DNA of 64,000 nt from Peribacillus folii (GCF_030271255.1 NZ_JASJOM010000001.1:186001-250000); one strand, 5' to 3'. Counted from the first letter of the stretch, positions 49,675-61,115 are shown. Program-made: numbers and translations. Notes: generated by a model not told the origin, from the letters alone.

Positions 49675-52029
49675 TTATTTAAATTCCACCACCGTAATGC
49701 CTGTTCCGCCTTCTCCAGCTTCGCCGAACCGGATCCTTTTGACAGCGCGGTGGTTCTTCAAGTATTCCTGGACCCCGGACCGGAGAGCCCCCGTTCCCTT
49801 ACCATGAATGATCGAGACGCTTGAATATCCCGCCAATAACGCATCATCCACATATTTTTCGACTCTTGAAATGGCATTTTCAAACCGTTCCCCACGTAAA
49901 TCAAGTTCCACGCTTACATGATAATCCCTTCCTTTGATCGTCGTGAGAGGCTTGGTTTCCTTCACTTTTGTTGCTTTAATGAATTCCAGATCAGACTCCT
50001 TCACCTTCATTTTCATGATGCCGATCTGAACTTGCCATTCATTCCCGGAAACCTTTTCGATCAGGTGGCCCTTTTGTCCGAAGCTTACGACCTTCACTTC
50101 GTCTCCCGGTTTCAGGCTTTTCTCCAAAGGCCTTGCCGTTTTATTCGATGTTTTCTTCACTTTCGGCGTTGCTTCTTCAAGCCGTTTTTTCGCATCGATC
50201 AGTTCATGCTCTTTCACATCGGCATTTTTCTCAAGGCGGAGCTTACGCAAATCCGCGATAATCGCTTCCGCTTCTTTTTTTGCCTGTTCAACGATTGCGG
50301 CTGCCTCTTTTGCTGCCTTTTCAGCGAGTGTATCGCGTTGTTCCTCATATTCACCCATTTGCTTTTGTAAATCTTTATGAAGGATTTCCGCCTGCTTCAG
50401 GTGATTCTTGGCTTCCAGCTCTTCCTCTTCCGCCTTCTTGCGGCTATCTTCAAGGGAAGCTATCATATTTTCGACTTTATTCGTATCTTCTCCGATATGG
50501 CTGCGCGCATTGTTTATCACGCTTTCATCCAAGCCAAGGCGCTTGGAAATTTCAAAAGCATTACTCCGCCCCGGCACACCGATCAAGAGCTTATAGGTTG
50601 GACTTAACGTTTCCACATTGAACTCCACGCTTGCATTGACGACACCTTCGCGATCATATCCATATGCTTTTAATTCTGGATAATGTGTCGTCGCCATTAC
50701 ACGTGCTCCGCGCTTATATACCTCATCCAAAATCGATATCGCTAAAGCGGCACCCTCCTGAGGGTCTGTTCCCGCACCAAGCTCATCGAATAAAACCAGG
50801 CTGTCATAGTCGACTTTCTTTAGAATGTCGACGATATTGACCATGTGGGACGAGAACGTACTGAGGCTTTGCTCAATCGATTGTTCATCGCCAATATCGG
50901 CATAAACGGAGGAAAACACGGCCGTTTCAGAGCCATCGAGCGCAGGGATTTGCAGTCCGGATTGGGCCATTAACGTGCAGAGGCCAATCGTTTTCAAGGT
51001 TACCGTCTTCCCCCCTGTGTTCGGGCCGGTAATGACGATCGTCGTGAATTCATCACCAAGGAAGATGTCATTGGCCACGACTGCATCACTCGGAATGAGC
51101 GGATGCTTCGCCTTGAATAATTTCACGCGTCCTTCATTATTCAGATTCGGCTTAGACCCCTTTATCGTTTTTGCATATTTCGCCTTGGCAACAAGGAAAT
51201 CGATATGTGCCAGCACCTTCACATTATGAAGCAGTTCAGGCGTGTACCCACCGACCTTTTCCGATAATTCAACCAATATCCGTTCAATTTCCTGCGTTTC
51301 ATTCACTCTTGTTTCCTGGAGAACATTATTCAATGGCACGATTGCTTGCGGTTCAATGAACAATGTCTGCCCTGAGGAGGATTGATCATGGATGATCCCG
51401 CCATATACACTGCGGTATTCCTGTTTAACCGGGATGACAAAACGGTCATTCCGGATCGTGATGATGGCATCCGATAACATTTTAGTTGCGTTCGAGGAAC
51501 GAATCATGCTTTCCAGCTTCTCGCGGACACGACTTTCGTTCGAGCGGATCTGGTTTCTTAAGGTGCGGAGCTTGTCGCTTGCAGAATCCATCACTTCGCC
51601 ATGTTCACTGATTGCAAACGTAATATCCTGCTGCAAATCGATCAACGGATGAAGCGAATTAATATATTCGGCTACAAGCGGGACAGTGATTTCCTGCTCG
51701 GCCAATTCTTCGAAGAATCGAGTCAGGATCCTGCCGGCACGAATCGTACTGGCAAGCTCCATTAATTCCATCGGTGAAAGCATTCCGCCAATTTGGGCCC
51801 TTTTGGCATGTGGCCGGATATCGAAAATCCCGCCCAATGGCAGGTTGCCTTTCAACCGGACGATTTTGGCCGATTCATCCGTTTCTTCCTGCCACCTCGT
51901 CACCTCTTCGAAGTCGGTTGAAGGCATAAGTTGCTGAGCCTTCTCTTTTCCTATCGAAGACGAGGCATGCGAGATTAATTGTTCTTTGATTTTATGAAAT
52001 TCCAATGTCTTTAAAGCTTTATTATGCAT
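49675..52029 (-). CDS. mutS2: endonuclease MutS2
   Basis: 784 residues. MutS core and clamp (1-310), ATPase with [12 protein letters not shown] (about 333-344) and [11 protein letters not shown], coiled coil (515-600), KOW-like linker, and C-terminal Smr nuclease domain (about 710-784, [11 protein letters not shown] and GKGTGALR). Described roles are limiting recombination and rescuing collided ribosomes. GGAGGAGCTTTAACTCC precedes the ATG. Confidence 0.97.
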   Translation of the reverse strand: MHNKALKTLEFHKIKEQLISHASSSIGKEKAQQLMPSTDFEEVTRWQEETDESAKIVRLKGNLPLGGIFDIRPHAKRAQIGGMLSPMELMELASTIRAGRILTRFFEELAEQEITVPLVAEYINSLHPLIDLQQDITFAISEHGEVMDSASDKLRTLRNQIRSNESRVREKLESMIRSSNATKMLSDAIITIRNDRFVIPVKQEYRSVYGGIIHDQSSSGQTLFIEPQAIVPLNNVLQETRVNETQEIERILVELSEKVGGYTPELLHNVKVLAHIDFLVAKAKYAKTIKGSKPNLNNEGRVKLFKAKHPLIPSDAVVANDIFLGDEFTTIVITGPNTGGKTVTLKTIGLCTLMAQSGLQIPALDGSETAVFSSVYADIGDEQSIEQSLSTFSSHMVNIVDILKKVDYDSLVLFDELGAGTDPQEGAALAISILDEVYKRGARVMATTHYPELKAYGYDREGVVNASVEFNVETLSPTYKLLIGVPGRSNAFEISKRLGLDESVINNARSHIGEDTNKVENMIASLEDSRKKAEEEELEAKNHLKQAEILHKDLQKQMGEYEEQRDTLAEKAAKEAAAIVEQAKKEAEAIIADLRKLRLEKNADVKEHELIDAKKRLEEATPKVKKTSNKTARPLEKSLKPGDEVKVVSFGQKGHLIEKVSGNEWQVQIGIMKMKVKESDLEFIKATKVKETKPLTTIKGRDYHVSVELDLRGERFENAISRVEKYVDDALLAGYSSVSIIHGKGTGALRSGVQEYLKNHRAVKRIRFGEAGEGGTGITVVEFK

Positions 52030-52065
52030 GGAGTTAAAGCTCCTCCTTATTTATGGGCAAAATAG

Positions 52066-53784
52066 TTACTCATTTCTCTTCAAAAACGCTAGTAATCCTC
52101 CCTGATCCTTTGCATTCAGGACCGACGATTCTTTGATCCAGCCCTTTTTGGCCGCTGAAACTCCAACAGACATATGCTCCAGCATATCGATGCTGTGGGC
52201 ATCGGTATTAATTACAATCGTTACGCCCGCTTCCTGTGCCTTGCGTAAATGAGGAGCGGCCAAATCCAGGCGGTTCGGATTCGCATTCAGCTCCAAGGCA
52301 GTATTCGTATCGCGGGCAAGCTCGATCAGCATATCGATATCGACATCATACCCTGTCCTTTTACCAATGATCCTTCCCGTTGGATGGGCAATGATATCGA
52401 CATGTGGATTGTTAAGGGCCGTTTTCAAACGTTCCATGATCGTTTCACGCGGCTGCGAAAAACTGGAATGGATCGATGCGATTACCAAATCCAGCTCCGC
52501 AAGCAGTTCATCGTCATAATCAAGCGTCCCATCAGGGAGGATATCCATTTCAATCCCGGAAAGCACGGTAAAATCATCGTATTTTTCATTTAATTCATGG
52601 ATGATTTTCTTTTGTTCCCGCAGCCGTTCCACTGTCAGTCCGTTCGCCACTTTCAAGTATTGCGAATGATCGGTAATGGCCATATATCGATAGCCTTTTG
52701 CACGGCATGCTTCGATCATTTCTTCTATCGTATAAGCCCCATCACTCCATGTAGTATGCATATGGAGATCGCCTTGGATGGCTTCTAGAGATATGAGCGG
52801 TTCAATTGCATCATATTGCTCGACTTCGGTACCGTCTTCACGCAATTCCGGCGGGATGTATGGCAGATTAAAGTGATGATAAAATTGTTCTTCTGTTTCG
52901 AACGTCAGGATCTCGCCAGTTTTCGCCACTTCCACACCATATTCGCTGATTTTTTCACCACGTTCTTTAGCGAGCTGCCGCATCCGCACATTATGATCCT
53001 TCGAACCTGTAAAATGATGCAATGTCGTGATGAATTCATTATCCTTCACGATCCTGAAATCGACAGAAATATCGTATTCATAATCAAGCACGACCGATAC
53101 TTTTGTATCCCCTGCCGCTATAACATGCTTGATCCCTGATAGGGCAAGAAGCTGATTCTTCACTTCTTCGGGATGATCTGTAGAAATGATGAAATCGAGG
53201 TCCTTGATCGTTTCCCTCATGCGCCGGATGCTGCCAGCTCTCGATGAGCGGATGATATGGTCCATGTTGGCAAGAGCCGTTTCAATATCAGCGGCAATCG
53301 GCCTCATGAAGGCAAGAGGAAGCCGATCTGGCCTTGAGCCTGCCTCGGCAATGGCTGCCAGTATCTTTTCCTCCGTTTTCTTACCGAAACCGGCCAGTGC
53401 AGCAACCCTGCCCTCTTCACAGGCGGTTTTTAGATCATTCACATCATTGACATGCAGCTCTTTATGGAGTTTGGCAATTTTCTTCCCGCCCAAGCCTTGA
53501 AGTTGAAGCAGTGGTATCAAACCTTTTGGCACCTGCTCCTGAAGCTCCTCCAGCACGGTCGATTTTCCCTCATTGATGTACTCTTCGATGACGGATGCCG
53601 TCCCTTTGCCGATTCCATTCAACGCAGTGAAGTCCCCGATGGCCGCAAGACTCCGATCATCCGTTTCCAAGGCTCCTGCTGCTTTGCGGAAAGCCGAGAC
53701 CTTAAAAGGATTCTCTCCTTTTAATTCCATATATATCGCGATTTTTTCTAATAGTTTAATGATATCTTTTTTATTGATCGCCAT
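52066..53784 (-). CDS. polX: DNA polymerase/3'-5' exonuclease PolX
   Basis: 572 residues. N-terminal HhH and polymerase X domain (about 1-320; DLDFIISTDHPEEV holds the palm aspartates) and C-terminal PHP exonuclease (GDLHMHTTWSDG, about 335 on; HSQYLKV, SIHSSF, NTDAHS metal ligands). Acts in base excision repair. ATG at 53784 (MAINKKDIIKLL) is the family start; the frame runs open to 53931 through non-coding DNA. Confidence 0.96.
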   Translation of the reverse strand: MAINKKDIIKLLEKIAIYMELKGENPFKVSAFRKAAGALETDDRSLAAIGDFTALNGIGKGTASVIEEYINEGKSTVLEELQEQVPKGLIPLLQLQGLGGKKIAKLHKELHVNDVNDLKTACEEGRVAALAGFGKKTEEKILAAIAEAGSRPDRLPLAFMRPIAADIETALANMDHIIRSSRAGSIRRMRETIKDLDFIISTDHPEEVKNQLLALSGIKHVIAAGDTKVSVVLDYEYDISVDFRIVKDNEFITTLHHFTGSKDHNVRMRQLAKERGEKISEYGVEVAKTGEILTFETEEQFYHHFNLPYIPPELREDGTEVEQYDAIEPLISLEAIQGDLHMHTTWSDGAYTIEEMIEACRAKGYRYMAITDHSQYLKVANGLTVERLREQKKIIHELNEKYDDFTVLSGIEMDILPDGTLDYDDELLAELDLVIASIHSSFSQPRETIMERLKTALNNPHVDIIAHPTGRIIGKRTGYDVDIDMLIELARDTNTALELNANPNRLDLAAPHLRKAQEAGVTIVINTDAHSIDMLEHMSVGVSAAKKGWIKESSVLNAKDQGGLLAFLKRNE

Positions 53785-53918
53785 TTCATTCACCGCCAAA
53801 AAAATTAGTAGGGTGTGACTTGTTTTCTTTCTTAAAGATACCTTTCTTGAAGGGAAAGTACAAGCAGGCCGATCCTGCCATGACTTGATCAGGGGCAGGA
53901 TCATGCGCTTACAGAAAA

Positions 53919-53974
53919 GGGCCTCCCCCAATCAAAGTATATGGATCAGGACTTTGAGAAAGGGGGGCAGGCCC
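53919..53974 (-). terminator. terminator-like hairpin after cvpA
   Basis: GGGCCTgCCCCC and GGGGGaGGCCC pair on the minus strand, with inner CAAAGT/ACTTTG, followed by TTTTC. It separates zapA-cvpA from polX. Confidence 0.75.
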
Positions 53975-53987
53975 TCGTTAACTGTCA

Positions 53988-54533
53988 TTATGATTGAGCT
54001 GGTTTTTGAAACCAAAGTTCCCTCACTTGTTCGGAAAGGAACGGTGTATGTTTCACGATTGATTCTGCCATGAACGACCCCGCTAGCGGCTTCTGAATCG
54101 AATCCATTGGAAGCATGGCAGCTATATATAATATAATAAACATGATAAGATAGATTTCAACAAAGCCCAATATTCCGCCACCCCAGCGATTCAGCTGTTT
54201 TAATATCGGTAGGTGTGTGATGAAATTGAGCATCGAGCCAAGCATTTGCCAAAGGATCTTGGCAGCGAAGAAAATGATGGCAAAGGCAATCGCATTGTAA
54301 TAAGCCGTTTCGAGCCCGACTGTTTCAAAAAACATAGTAAGGGCCGAGGAATCACTCATCGTCGGGAACGGGATCCACAATTTCAAATTGGGAGCAAGAT
54401 CTCCATAAAACACATATGCGACGATAAAGGCCACTATGAACCCTGTCATATGAACGGTTTGTAAAATGAAGCCGCGCTTTAAACCGATTAATAAACCGAT
54501 TAAAAGAATGGCCAGAATTGCTAAATCAAGCAT
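53988..54533 (-). CDS. yshB: CvpA-family membrane protein YshB
   Basis: 181 residues with four membrane helices. The CvpA pattern is visible: an opening helix with GLLIGLKRGFI and a central LLGSMLNFITHLPILKQLNR-type segment (shown here in part) before WGGGILGFVEI. Function unclear; in E. coli CvpA affects colicin V and bile tolerance. It follows zapA by 4 bp. Confidence 0.9.
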   Translation of the reverse strand: MLDLAILAILLIGLLIGLKRGFILQTVHMTGFIVAFIVAYVFYGDLAPNLKLWIPFPTMSDSSALTMFFETVGLETAYYNAIAFAIIFFAAKILWQMLGSMLNFITHLPILKQLNRWGGGILGFVEIYLIMFIILYIAAMLPMDSIQKPLAGSFMAESIVKHTPFLSEQVRELWFQKPAQS

Positions 54534-54537
54534 GTAC

Positions 54538-54798
54538 TCAGTCCTTCTCTCTCTTTAATTCCAGTTGAAGCTGGTCTAATTCATCTTTTAACTTAATATA
54601 TTCGTGGATGGTATTCACGGCCGTTAGTACCGCTAGCTTGCTTGTATCCAAGTATGGGTTTTTCATACTGATCTCTCTCATTTTTTCGTCAACCATCGAA
54701 GCGACCAGGCGCATATGGCTTGCGCTTTCTGTTCCGACGATTGTATATGGTTGTCCGTATATATCAACTGTTGTTTTATTTCGTTTATCGTCTGACAA
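54538..54798 (-). CDS. zapA: cell division protein ZapA
   Basis: 86 residues. N-terminal [17 protein letters not shown] beta region and C-terminal coiled coil ([19 protein letters not shown]). Bundles FtsZ filaments at midcell. Start TTG, with GGGGGC upstream at 6 bp. Divergent from rnhC. Confidence 0.95.
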   Translation of the reverse strand: MSDDKRNKTTVDIYGQPYTIVGTESASHMRLVASMVDEKMREISMKNPYLDTSKLAVLTAVNTIHEYIKLKDELDQLQLELKREKD

Positions 54799-54969
54799 AA
54801 TGATGCCCCCAATCTAAACAATCCTAATTCTATCATATCATGAAGTTTTTCGTCATGAAAGGGAGTACCGCGTCATTTCTTGTATAAAAACTGCAATAAT
54901 TTGTCAGATGAAAACGACCCAGGAAGCAGCCTGCCTTAATAATAATATGAAGTTAGGAGTTTACCGATT

Positions 54970-55929
54970 ATGTCCCATGTTGTTTTACTCATCAGTCCCG
55001 CACAAATAAAAAAGATGCACGTTCATTATTCTTCATCCTTGGCCACCACAGCGCCGCCAGGGAGCATCTTTTCCGCCAAGCCGCCGCTATGCACGGTGAC
55101 CGCCTATAAATCGGGAAAGGTCCTTTTTCAAGGGAAGAACGCTGAACTGGAAGCCGGCAAGTGGCAGCAGGCCGCAACTCCTTCCGCGCCAAAGAAAAAA
55201 GCGGCCGCAACCTCTTCAGTAAAAATCCACCGGTATTCACCGCCTGCGAATATCGGAACGATGTCCGTGATTGGTTCAGATGAAGTCGGGACAGGCGACT
55301 ATTTTGGCCCGATCACGGTCGTAGCCGTTTATGCAAAAAAAGAACAACTTTCCCTTTTGAGGGAGCTTGGTGTTCAGGATTCAAAAAACTTGAAAGACCC
55401 ACAGATCATTGAAATTGCCAAACAGATAAAGGATGTCGTGCCCTTCAGCCTGCTTACTTGCGATAACCCTAAATATAATACGCTTCAGGCCCAGGGGATG
55501 TCACAAGGAAAAATGAAGGCTCTTCTTCATAACCAAGCCATCAAGCTTCTGATGCAAAAAATCCAGCCAGAGCAAGCCGAGGCAGTCCTTATTGACCAGT
55601 TCGCCCAGCCTGATGTGTTTTTTAATTATCTGAAGAACCAAGAACGCTTTCAAGCTAATGCTACCTATTTATGCACAAAAGCGGAAGGCATCCACCTTGG
55701 CGTAGCTGCTGCATCCATTCTGGCGCGATACGCCTTCGTCAAACGCTTTGATTTGCTAAGTGAAAAAGCCGGATTCAAGATCCCGAAGGGTGCCGGATTT
55801 GCCGTCGACGAAGCCGCTGCACGATTGATCCATGAAAAAGGAATCGATGCATTGCACGAATTCACGAAAACCCACTTTGCCAATACTGAAAAAGCAAAAC
55901 GTTTATACCAACAGAAATACCATAAATAA
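54970..55929 (+). CDS. rnhC: ribonuclease HIII
   Basis: Cleaves RNA in RNA-DNA hybrids. 319 residues. N-terminal TBP-like substrate-binding domain (1-80), catalytic domain with GSDEVGTGDYFGP (about 101-113) and the later acidic residues in LIDQFAQPDVF and LGVAAASILARY. GTTAGGAGTTTACCGATT precedes the ATG. Plus strand, divergent from zapA and convergent with pheT. Confidence 0.96.
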   Translation: MSHVVLLISPAQIKKMHVHYSSSLATTAPPGSIFSAKPPLCTVTAYKSGKVLFQGKNAELEAGKWQQAATPSAPKKKAAATSSVKIHRYSPPANIGTMSVIGSDEVGTGDYFGPITVVAVYAKKEQLSLLRELGVQDSKNLKDPQIIEIAKQIKDVVPFSLLTCDNPKYNTLQAQGMSQGKMKALLHNQAIKLLMQKIQPEQAEAVLIDQFAQPDVFFNYLKNQERFQANATYLCTKAEGIHLGVAAASILARYAFVKRFDLLSEKAGFKIPKGAGFAVDEAAARLIHEKGIDALHEFTKTHFANTEKAKRLYQQKYHK

Positions 55930-55937
55930 AGGTAATG

Positions 55938-55963
55938 CGGCTGCCCCCTTCCAGGAACAGCCG
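55938..55963 (+). terminator. rnhC terminator
   Basis: CGGCTG / CAGCCG stem followed by five T. Confidence 0.85.
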
Positions 55964-55993
55964 TTTTTATGCGGGTTACTCGTCAGGTTGAGT

Positions 55994-56367
55994 ACTTTAC
56001 TTGCGAATTCGAGCGGTAATCTCGTTAATTTGAGTGGTTCACTCGCTAATTGACGATTTTTCTTGCGTGTTCGGACGGTTTACTCACCAATTTGAGTGGT
56101 TTTCTCGCGAGTTTGGACGGTTTACTCACCAATTTGAGTGGTTTTCTCGCGAGTTTGGACGGTTTACTCGCCAATTCGAGCACTTTACTCGCGAGTTTGG
56201 ACGGTTTACTCGCCAATTCGAGCAGTTTACTCGCGAATTTGGACGGTTTACTCGCCAATTCGAGCACTTTACTCGCGAATTTGGACGGTTTACTCGCCAA
56301 TTCGAGCACTTTACTCGCGAATTTGGACGGTTTACTCGCCAATTCGAGCACTTTACTCGCCAGTTTA
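55994..56367. repeat. 21-bp tandem repeat array, about 18 units
   Basis: Two alternating 21-bp forms make a 42-bp period: TTTACTCGCCAATTCGAGCA(C) and TTTACTCGCGAATTTGGACG(G). Copies near pheT are nearly identical; those near rnhC are diverged, and one has a 1-bp deletion. Because 21 is a multiple of three, long open frames appear on both strands, but none has a ribosome site and all are repeat translations. The array is enclosed by the rnhC and pheT terminators. Role unknown. Confidence 0.95.
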
Positions 56368-56368
56368 T

Positions 56369-56408
56369 AAAAAGACAGCTTCCCGCGTTTCAGGGAGCTG
56401 TCTTTTTG
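56369..56408. terminator. pheT terminator (bidirectional form)
   Basis: AAAGACAGCTTCCC / GGGAGCTGTCTTT with T-tracts on both sides. Confidence 0.92.
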
Positions 56409-56410
56409 TT

Positions 56411-58825
56411 TTAACCTCGTAGTTCTGCGCCGGCTTTTTCTTTTACGGCTTCCAGTACTTTTTCGTGTGCTTTTGTAATGTCTTCATCCGTAAGTGTACG
56501 TTCCGGATCGAAGTATTTCAGTGAGTAGGCGATGGATTTTTTGCCTTGCTCCATTCTTTCTCCCTCGTATAAATCGAAGATGGTTACTTCCTTGAGCAGC
56601 TTGCCTCCAGCCTCTTCAATCATGATTTGAATGTCTCCGGCTTTTGTCGCTTGATCGACGACGAGCGCGATATCGCGTGTCGTCGATGGGTAGCGAGGAA
56701 TCGTTTCGTAGGCAATTGGCGCCACTTCCGCTTCTGACAATGCCTTTAAGGAAAGCTCGAAAATATATGTTTCTTTTATATCCAAATCTTTTTGGACAGT
56801 TGGGTGCACTTGGCCGATAAAGCCGATCACAACACCATTCAACAGGACTTCCGCTGTCCGCCCTGGATGCATGTCATTGATTTGTGCTTGGCGGTAACTG
56901 ATTTGATCCGTTAATCCCAGTGTATCGAATAATGCTTCGATCACGCCTTTGGCTACAAAAAAGTCGACCGGTTTCTTTTCGCCTTGCCATGGATGTGCTT
57001 CCCACAGGCCTGTGATGGCTCCGGCGATATGTTCTTTTTCTTCAGGAAGCTCTTGGTCTCCCCGCTTAAAGAATACGGATCCGATTTCATATAGAGCTAC
57101 TGAATCAAGTTGGCGGGCGTTGTTATATCTCACGACCTCCAGCAATTGAGGCACGATGCTTAAACGCAGCTGGCTTCTTTCTTCACTTATCGGCATAGCT
57201 AATCGAATCGATTCTCTTGCTTCCAATGCAAATTGCGCGGCTTTTTCCTCACTTGTCAGTGAATAGGTCACCGCTTGATAAAGACCTGCTCCTTCAAGCG
57301 TACGACGGGCCTTCCGCCGTTTGATTTGATAGTCTGTCAAATGGCCAGGGGTAGCAGCACCGGTTGGCAGCGTAGTGGGAATATTATCATATCCATATAA
57401 ACGTGCGGCTTCTTCCACTAAATCAGCTTCAATCGTAATGTCCCCACGGCGTGTCGGAACAGTGATCGTGAACGTTTCATTGTCGAGTTCCACACCGAAT
57501 TTCAGGCGTTTGAAGATCGATTCCACTTCGGATACGGTCATGTTCGTGCCAAGAAGCTTATTGATTTTTTCAAGGGTGATGCTGATGACTGCAGGTTCCA
57601 TTGTCAACTCGTCAACTTCTGCCGTTCCTTGCAGGACTGTTCCGCCAGCAAATTGGGCAATCAATTGCGCGGCACGTTCCCCAGCTTCACGTATCCGGGC
57701 CGGATCAACGCCTTTTTCAAAACGTGCACTCGCTTCACTGCGCAAGCCATGGTCTTTTGAAGCTTTACGAACGACCGTACCCGCGAAATAGGCACTTTCA
57801 AGGATGATGTTCGTGGTATCGTTTTTCACCTCGGAATCGGCTCCGCCCATAACACCGGCAATCGCAACAGGCTCGCTGCCATTTGTGATCACTAAATGAT
57901 CTGGTGTCAGCGTGCGTTCCGCTTCATCAAGGGTTACGATTTTTTCAGCATCCTTCGCCCTGCGGACGACGATTTCTTTTGAACCAAAACGGTCATAATC
58001 AAACGCATGCAGCGGCTGCCCGTATTCAAGTAGGATGTAATTCGTGATATCGACCACATTATTATGAGGACGGATACCTGCAGACATCAGCCGTGTTTGC
58101 ATCCAAAGCGGTGAAGGACCGATTTTTACATCTTTGATGATTTTCGCAATGTAAACCGGATTATCTTCTTTTGCTTCCACTTTTACGCTGATGTAATCCG
58201 TCGCTTTTTCAGCTGATTCTTCTTTCTCGATAACCGGCCATTTCACTTCCCGGCCGAGAATGGCTCCCACTTCGTAGGCAACACCGATCATGCTTAAAGC
58301 ATCCGAACGGTTTGGCGTCAGACCAAGTTCGAGCACTTCATCACTTAGACCAAGCTCTTCCAATGCATCTTTTCCTACTTCCACATCATTTGGGAAGACG
58401 AAGATGCCTGTTGCATAATCCTTGGAAACGAGCTTGGATTCGAAGCCCAATTCTTGAAGTGAGCAAATCATGCCGTGCGATTCTTCGCCGCGCAGTTTCG
58501 CTTTCTTGATTTTGAAATTCCCTGGAAGGACGGCACCAACAGTAGCGACTGCGACTTTTTGGCCTTTATCGACATTCGGTGCGCCACAGATGATCTGAAC
58601 GGGATTTTCTGCCCCGATATCAACTTGGCACTTATTCAATTTATCGGCATTAGGGTGCTGTTCACGTTCAAGCACGTGCCCGATGACGACGCCTTTAAGT
58701 CCTTCGCTTTTCTTTTCCACCCCTTCAACCTCAATGCCGCTTTTCGTGATTTTATCAGCTAACTCCGTCGCATTGATGCCTGAAAGGTCAACATAATCTT
58801 GTAACCATTTATATGAGACAAACAT
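56411..58825 (-). CDS. pheT: phenylalanyl-tRNA synthetase beta subunit
   Basis: 804 residues. N-terminal tRNA-binding (EMAP-like) domain (about 40-150), B3/4 editing domain (about 210-385), B5 domain (about 405-475), and C-terminal FDX-ACB anticodon-binding domain (about 710-804, [15 protein letters not shown]). Forms the alpha2beta2 enzyme with PheS. AAGGAGGACCTACC precedes the ATG, 28 bp after pheS. Confidence 0.98.
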   Translation of the reverse strand: MFVSYKWLQDYVDLSGINATELADKITKSGIEVEGVEKKSEGLKGVVIGHVLEREQHPNADKLNKCQVDIGAENPVQIICGAPNVDKGQKVAVATVGAVLPGNFKIKKAKLRGEESHGMICSLQELGFESKLVSKDYATGIFVFPNDVEVGKDALEELGLSDEVLELGLTPNRSDALSMIGVAYEVGAILGREVKWPVIEKEESAEKATDYISVKVEAKEDNPVYIAKIIKDVKIGPSPLWMQTRLMSAGIRPHNNVVDITNYILLEYGQPLHAFDYDRFGSKEIVVRRAKDAEKIVTLDEAERTLTPDHLVITNGSEPVAIAGVMGGADSEVKNDTTNIILESAYFAGTVVRKASKDHGLRSEASARFEKGVDPARIREAGERAAQLIAQFAGGTVLQGTAEVDELTMEPAVISITLEKINKLLGTNMTVSEVESIFKRLKFGVELDNETFTITVPTRRGDITIEADLVEEAARLYGYDNIPTTLPTGAATPGHLTDYQIKRRKARRTLEGAGLYQAVTYSLTSEEKAAQFALEARESIRLAMPISEERSQLRLSIVPQLLEVVRYNNARQLDSVALYEIGSVFFKRGDQELPEEKEHIAGAITGLWEAHPWQGEKKPVDFFVAKGVIEALFDTLGLTDQISYRQAQINDMHPGRTAEVLLNGVVIGFIGQVHPTVQKDLDIKETYIFELSLKALSEAEVAPIAYETIPRYPSTTRDIALVVDQATKAGDIQIMIEEAGGKLLKEVTIFDLYEGERMEQGKKSIAYSLKYFDPERTLTDEDITKAHEKVLEAVKEKAGAELRG

Positions 58826-58853
58826 GGTAGGTCCTCCTTTATAAATTGAAAAT

Positions 58854-59897
58854 TTATGCTTCGTGATGGTTGAATTGTTTTAAGAATCGAACATCATTCG
58901 TATAGAAATGACGTATGTCGTCCACACCGTATTTCAGCATCGCGATCCGTTCGACGCCCATTCCAAATGCGAAGCCAGAATATTTTTTGGAATCGAAGCC
59001 TGCCATTTCAAGGACGTTCGGATGAACGATCCCAGCGCCAAGCACCTCAATCCAGCCTGTTTGTTTACATACGCTGCACCCTTTACCACCGCAGATTTTA
59101 CAGGAAATGTCCACTTCGACGGAAGGCTCGGTGAATGGGAAGAAACTTGGACGAAGACGGATTTCACGGTCTTGCCCGAATAATTTCTTCGCGAATACGT
59201 CGAGCGTTCCTTTCAGGTCGCTCATGCTGATGTTCTCATCGATGACCAAGCCCTCGATTTGCTGGAATTGATGGGAGTGTGTCGCATCATCATTATCACG
59301 GCGATATACTTTTCCCGGGCAGATGATCTTTACAGGGCCTTGACCTTCATGTTTTTTCATCGTTCTGGCTTGAACGGGTGAAGTGTGCGTCCGCATCAGG
59401 ATTTCATCCGTAATATAGAAGGAATCCTGCATATCACGTGCCGGATGGCTTTTTGGCAGGTTAAGTGCCTCGAAGTTGTAGTAGTCGCTTTCGACTTCAG
59501 GACCTTCCGCAACGGTATATCCCATTCCGATGAATAAATCTTCAACTTCTTCCACAACACGTGTTAATGGGTGAAGGTTCCCCTTGTTCACCGGACGTCC
59601 TGGAAGTGTTACATCAATCGTTTCCGTTGCAAGCTTGGCATTGACGGCTGCCGTCTCCAAAGCTTTTTGTTTTTGCTCGATTTCCGTAGCGATTGCCTCA
59701 CGTACCTCATTGGCAAGCGCGCCGATTTTCGGGCGTTCCTCTGCCGAGAGCTTGCCCATGCCACGCAATACCTCAGTGATTGGGCCTTTTTTCCCCAAAT
59801 AAGCAACACGGACTTCATTCAGTTCCTTAAGTTCGGAAGCGGCGGTCACTTTTTGCAACGCTTCTTCCTGCAGTTCTAGTAATCGTTCCTGCATCAT
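58854..59897 (-). CDS. pheS: phenylalanyl-tRNA synthetase alpha subunit
   Basis: 347 residues or one fewer depending on which of two adjacent ATGs (59897, 59894) is used; both suit AGGAGG at 5 or 8 bp. N-terminal coiled coil (1-80) and class II catalytic core with motif 2 [21 protein letters not shown] (first part) and motif 3 [14 protein letters not shown]. The frame to 60017 crosses the T-box terminator and is not coding. Confidence 0.97.
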   Translation of the reverse strand: MMQERLLELQEEALQKVTAASELKELNEVRVAYLGKKGPITEVLRGMGKLSAEERPKIGALANEVREAIATEIEQKQKALETAAVNAKLATETIDVTLPGRPVNKGNLHPLTRVVEEVEDLFIGMGYTVAEGPEVESDYYNFEALNLPKSHPARDMQDSFYITDEILMRTHTSPVQARTMKKHEGQGPVKIICPGKVYRRDNDDATHSHQFQQIEGLVIDENISMSDLKGTLDVFAKKLFGQDREIRLRPSFFPFTEPSVEVDISCKICGGKGCSVCKQTGWIEVLGAGIVHPNVLEMAGFDSKKYSGFAFGMGVERIAMLKYGVDDIRHFYTNDVRFLKQFNHHEA

Positions 59898-59934
59898 GTC
59901 TTCCTCCTTCATTATCCTTTTTAAAAATGAACAC

Positions 59935-60203
59935 AAAAAAACCTCTATCCCTAAAGGGACGAGGTTTATGTATCGCGGTACCACCCTTATTAGTGCAAAA
60001 CAAATAAACTCCTGCACTCACTTCATGAAAATAACGGCTTTTCACCGGAACATTTTTCGGACGTCATGTCTTCCCAATGCCAACTCGAAAGGTGAATTCC
60101 CTTAAGCAGTGCCATAAAAATGCTTTCAGTCGCGGCATTTTTCCCTGGTTATGGATAACTTAAGTTACTATTCTTTGTCATCGTTGTTTGCATTATAAAA
60201 TTC
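59935..60203 (-). ncRNA. T-box riboswitch, phenylalanine (UUC specifier)
   Basis: Leader of pheST. T-box GGGTGGTACCGCG at 59974-59986 on the minus strand. The terminator ACCTCGTCCC...GGGATAGAGGT with seven T is at 59935-59965. The specifier context GAATTCACC places UUC at 60094-60096, matching the layout of the ilvB leader. Confidence 0.95.
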
Positions 60204-60209
60204 TGTTTC

Positions 60210-60238
60210 ATTATATTATAATTCGGCGTCCGTTTCAA
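60210..60238 (-). promoter_or_regulatory. promoter of pheST
   Basis: Minus strand TTGAAA (60233-60238), 17 bp, TATAAT (60210-60215), starting immediately after the methyltransferase gene. Confidence 0.85.
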
Positions 60239-60240
60239 AT

Positions 60241-60993
60241 TCATTTTCGCAAATGGTACATTAAAATCCCAGCGGCAATCGCTACATTAAGCGATTCGCT
60301 TTTTCCATAGATCGGAATATAAAGATTTTTGGTCGTTTTCGCCAGTAACTCCTTTGAAACGCCTTGGCCTTCGTTACCGACTAACAGGGCGAATCGCGAT
60401 GATTGTTTGACTTCATCGAACGGCGAAGCACCTTCCAAAGCCGTACCATAAACCGGCGTCCCATTCTGTTTCAGCTCATCGATGACCTCGGATAGGTTTG
60501 CCTTGATAACAGGCATATGGAATAGACTTCCTTGTGTCGAACGGACCACCTTAGGATTATATAAATCCGCACAGCCTTCGCCCACAATGACTGCATCAAT
60601 ACCGGCTGCATCGGCTGTCCTGATCATCGTCCCAATATTACCCGGATCTTGGACGGCATCGATCAACAATAGTTTATCATGCTCAATGGAGGCCATGCTC
60701 GCCAATCTCTGTTCACAAACAGCCGCAATGCCCTGCGGCGCCTCTGTATCGCATATTGCTTTCATGATATCTTGTTTCACATAAATGACTTCCGTGCCTT
60801 CCAGTTTGAAATGGGCTGGCATTTCCGTTTCTTCATTTACGATGACTTCCATGACGATTCCTTCTTTTAAAGCTTCTTCAACAAGGTGAAATCCTTCCAC
60901 TAAATAGTGGCCGGTTTTATCACGCTCTTTTTTCGTCAGTAGCTTTTTCCATTGCTTGACTTGCGGGTTTTTTAGCGATTCAATATATTTCAA
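60241..60993 (-). CDS. ysgA: SpoU/TrmH-family RNA 2'-O-methyltransferase YsgA
   Basis: 250 residues. N-terminal substrate-binding domain with VEGFHLVEEAL, then the knotted SPOUT domain: DAVQDPGNIGTMIRTADAAG, LLVGNEGQGVS and the final SLNVAIAAGILMYHL motif. Modifies rRNA or tRNA; exact target unknown. Start TTG at 60993, 9 bp after AAGGAG. Confidence 0.94.
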   Translation of the reverse strand: MKYIESLKNPQVKQWKKLLTKKERDKTGHYLVEGFHLVEEALKEGIVMEVIVNEETEMPAHFKLEGTEVIYVKQDIMKAICDTEAPQGIAAVCEQRLASMASIEHDKLLLIDAVQDPGNIGTMIRTADAAGIDAVIVGEGCADLYNPKVVRSTQGSLFHMPVIKANLSEVIDELKQNGTPVYGTALEGASPFDEVKQSSRFALLVGNEGQGVSKELLAKTTKNLYIPIYGKSESLNVAIAAGILMYHLRK

Positions 60994-61115
60994 GGGTAAA
61001 CGCTCCTTTAACTTCACACTGATTTTCCTATTATAACGCAAATTGCATACATATTACATGTCTGTTTGTGAAATGCTAGTAATGTCAGTCATTATGTGTT
61101 AGAGGAGGAATAATT

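Noticed and set aside
53785-53931. N-terminal extension of polX
   Set aside because: It translates spacer and part of the cvpA hairpin; MAINKKD is the family start with a ribosome site.
55994-56367. CRISPR array
   Set aside because: Units abut without variable spacers and no cas gene is present; it is a simple tandem repeat.
56034-56414. Long open frames on both strands over the tandem array
   Set aside because: They are read-throughs of a 21-bp unit (a multiple of three), lack ribosome sites, and lie between two terminators.
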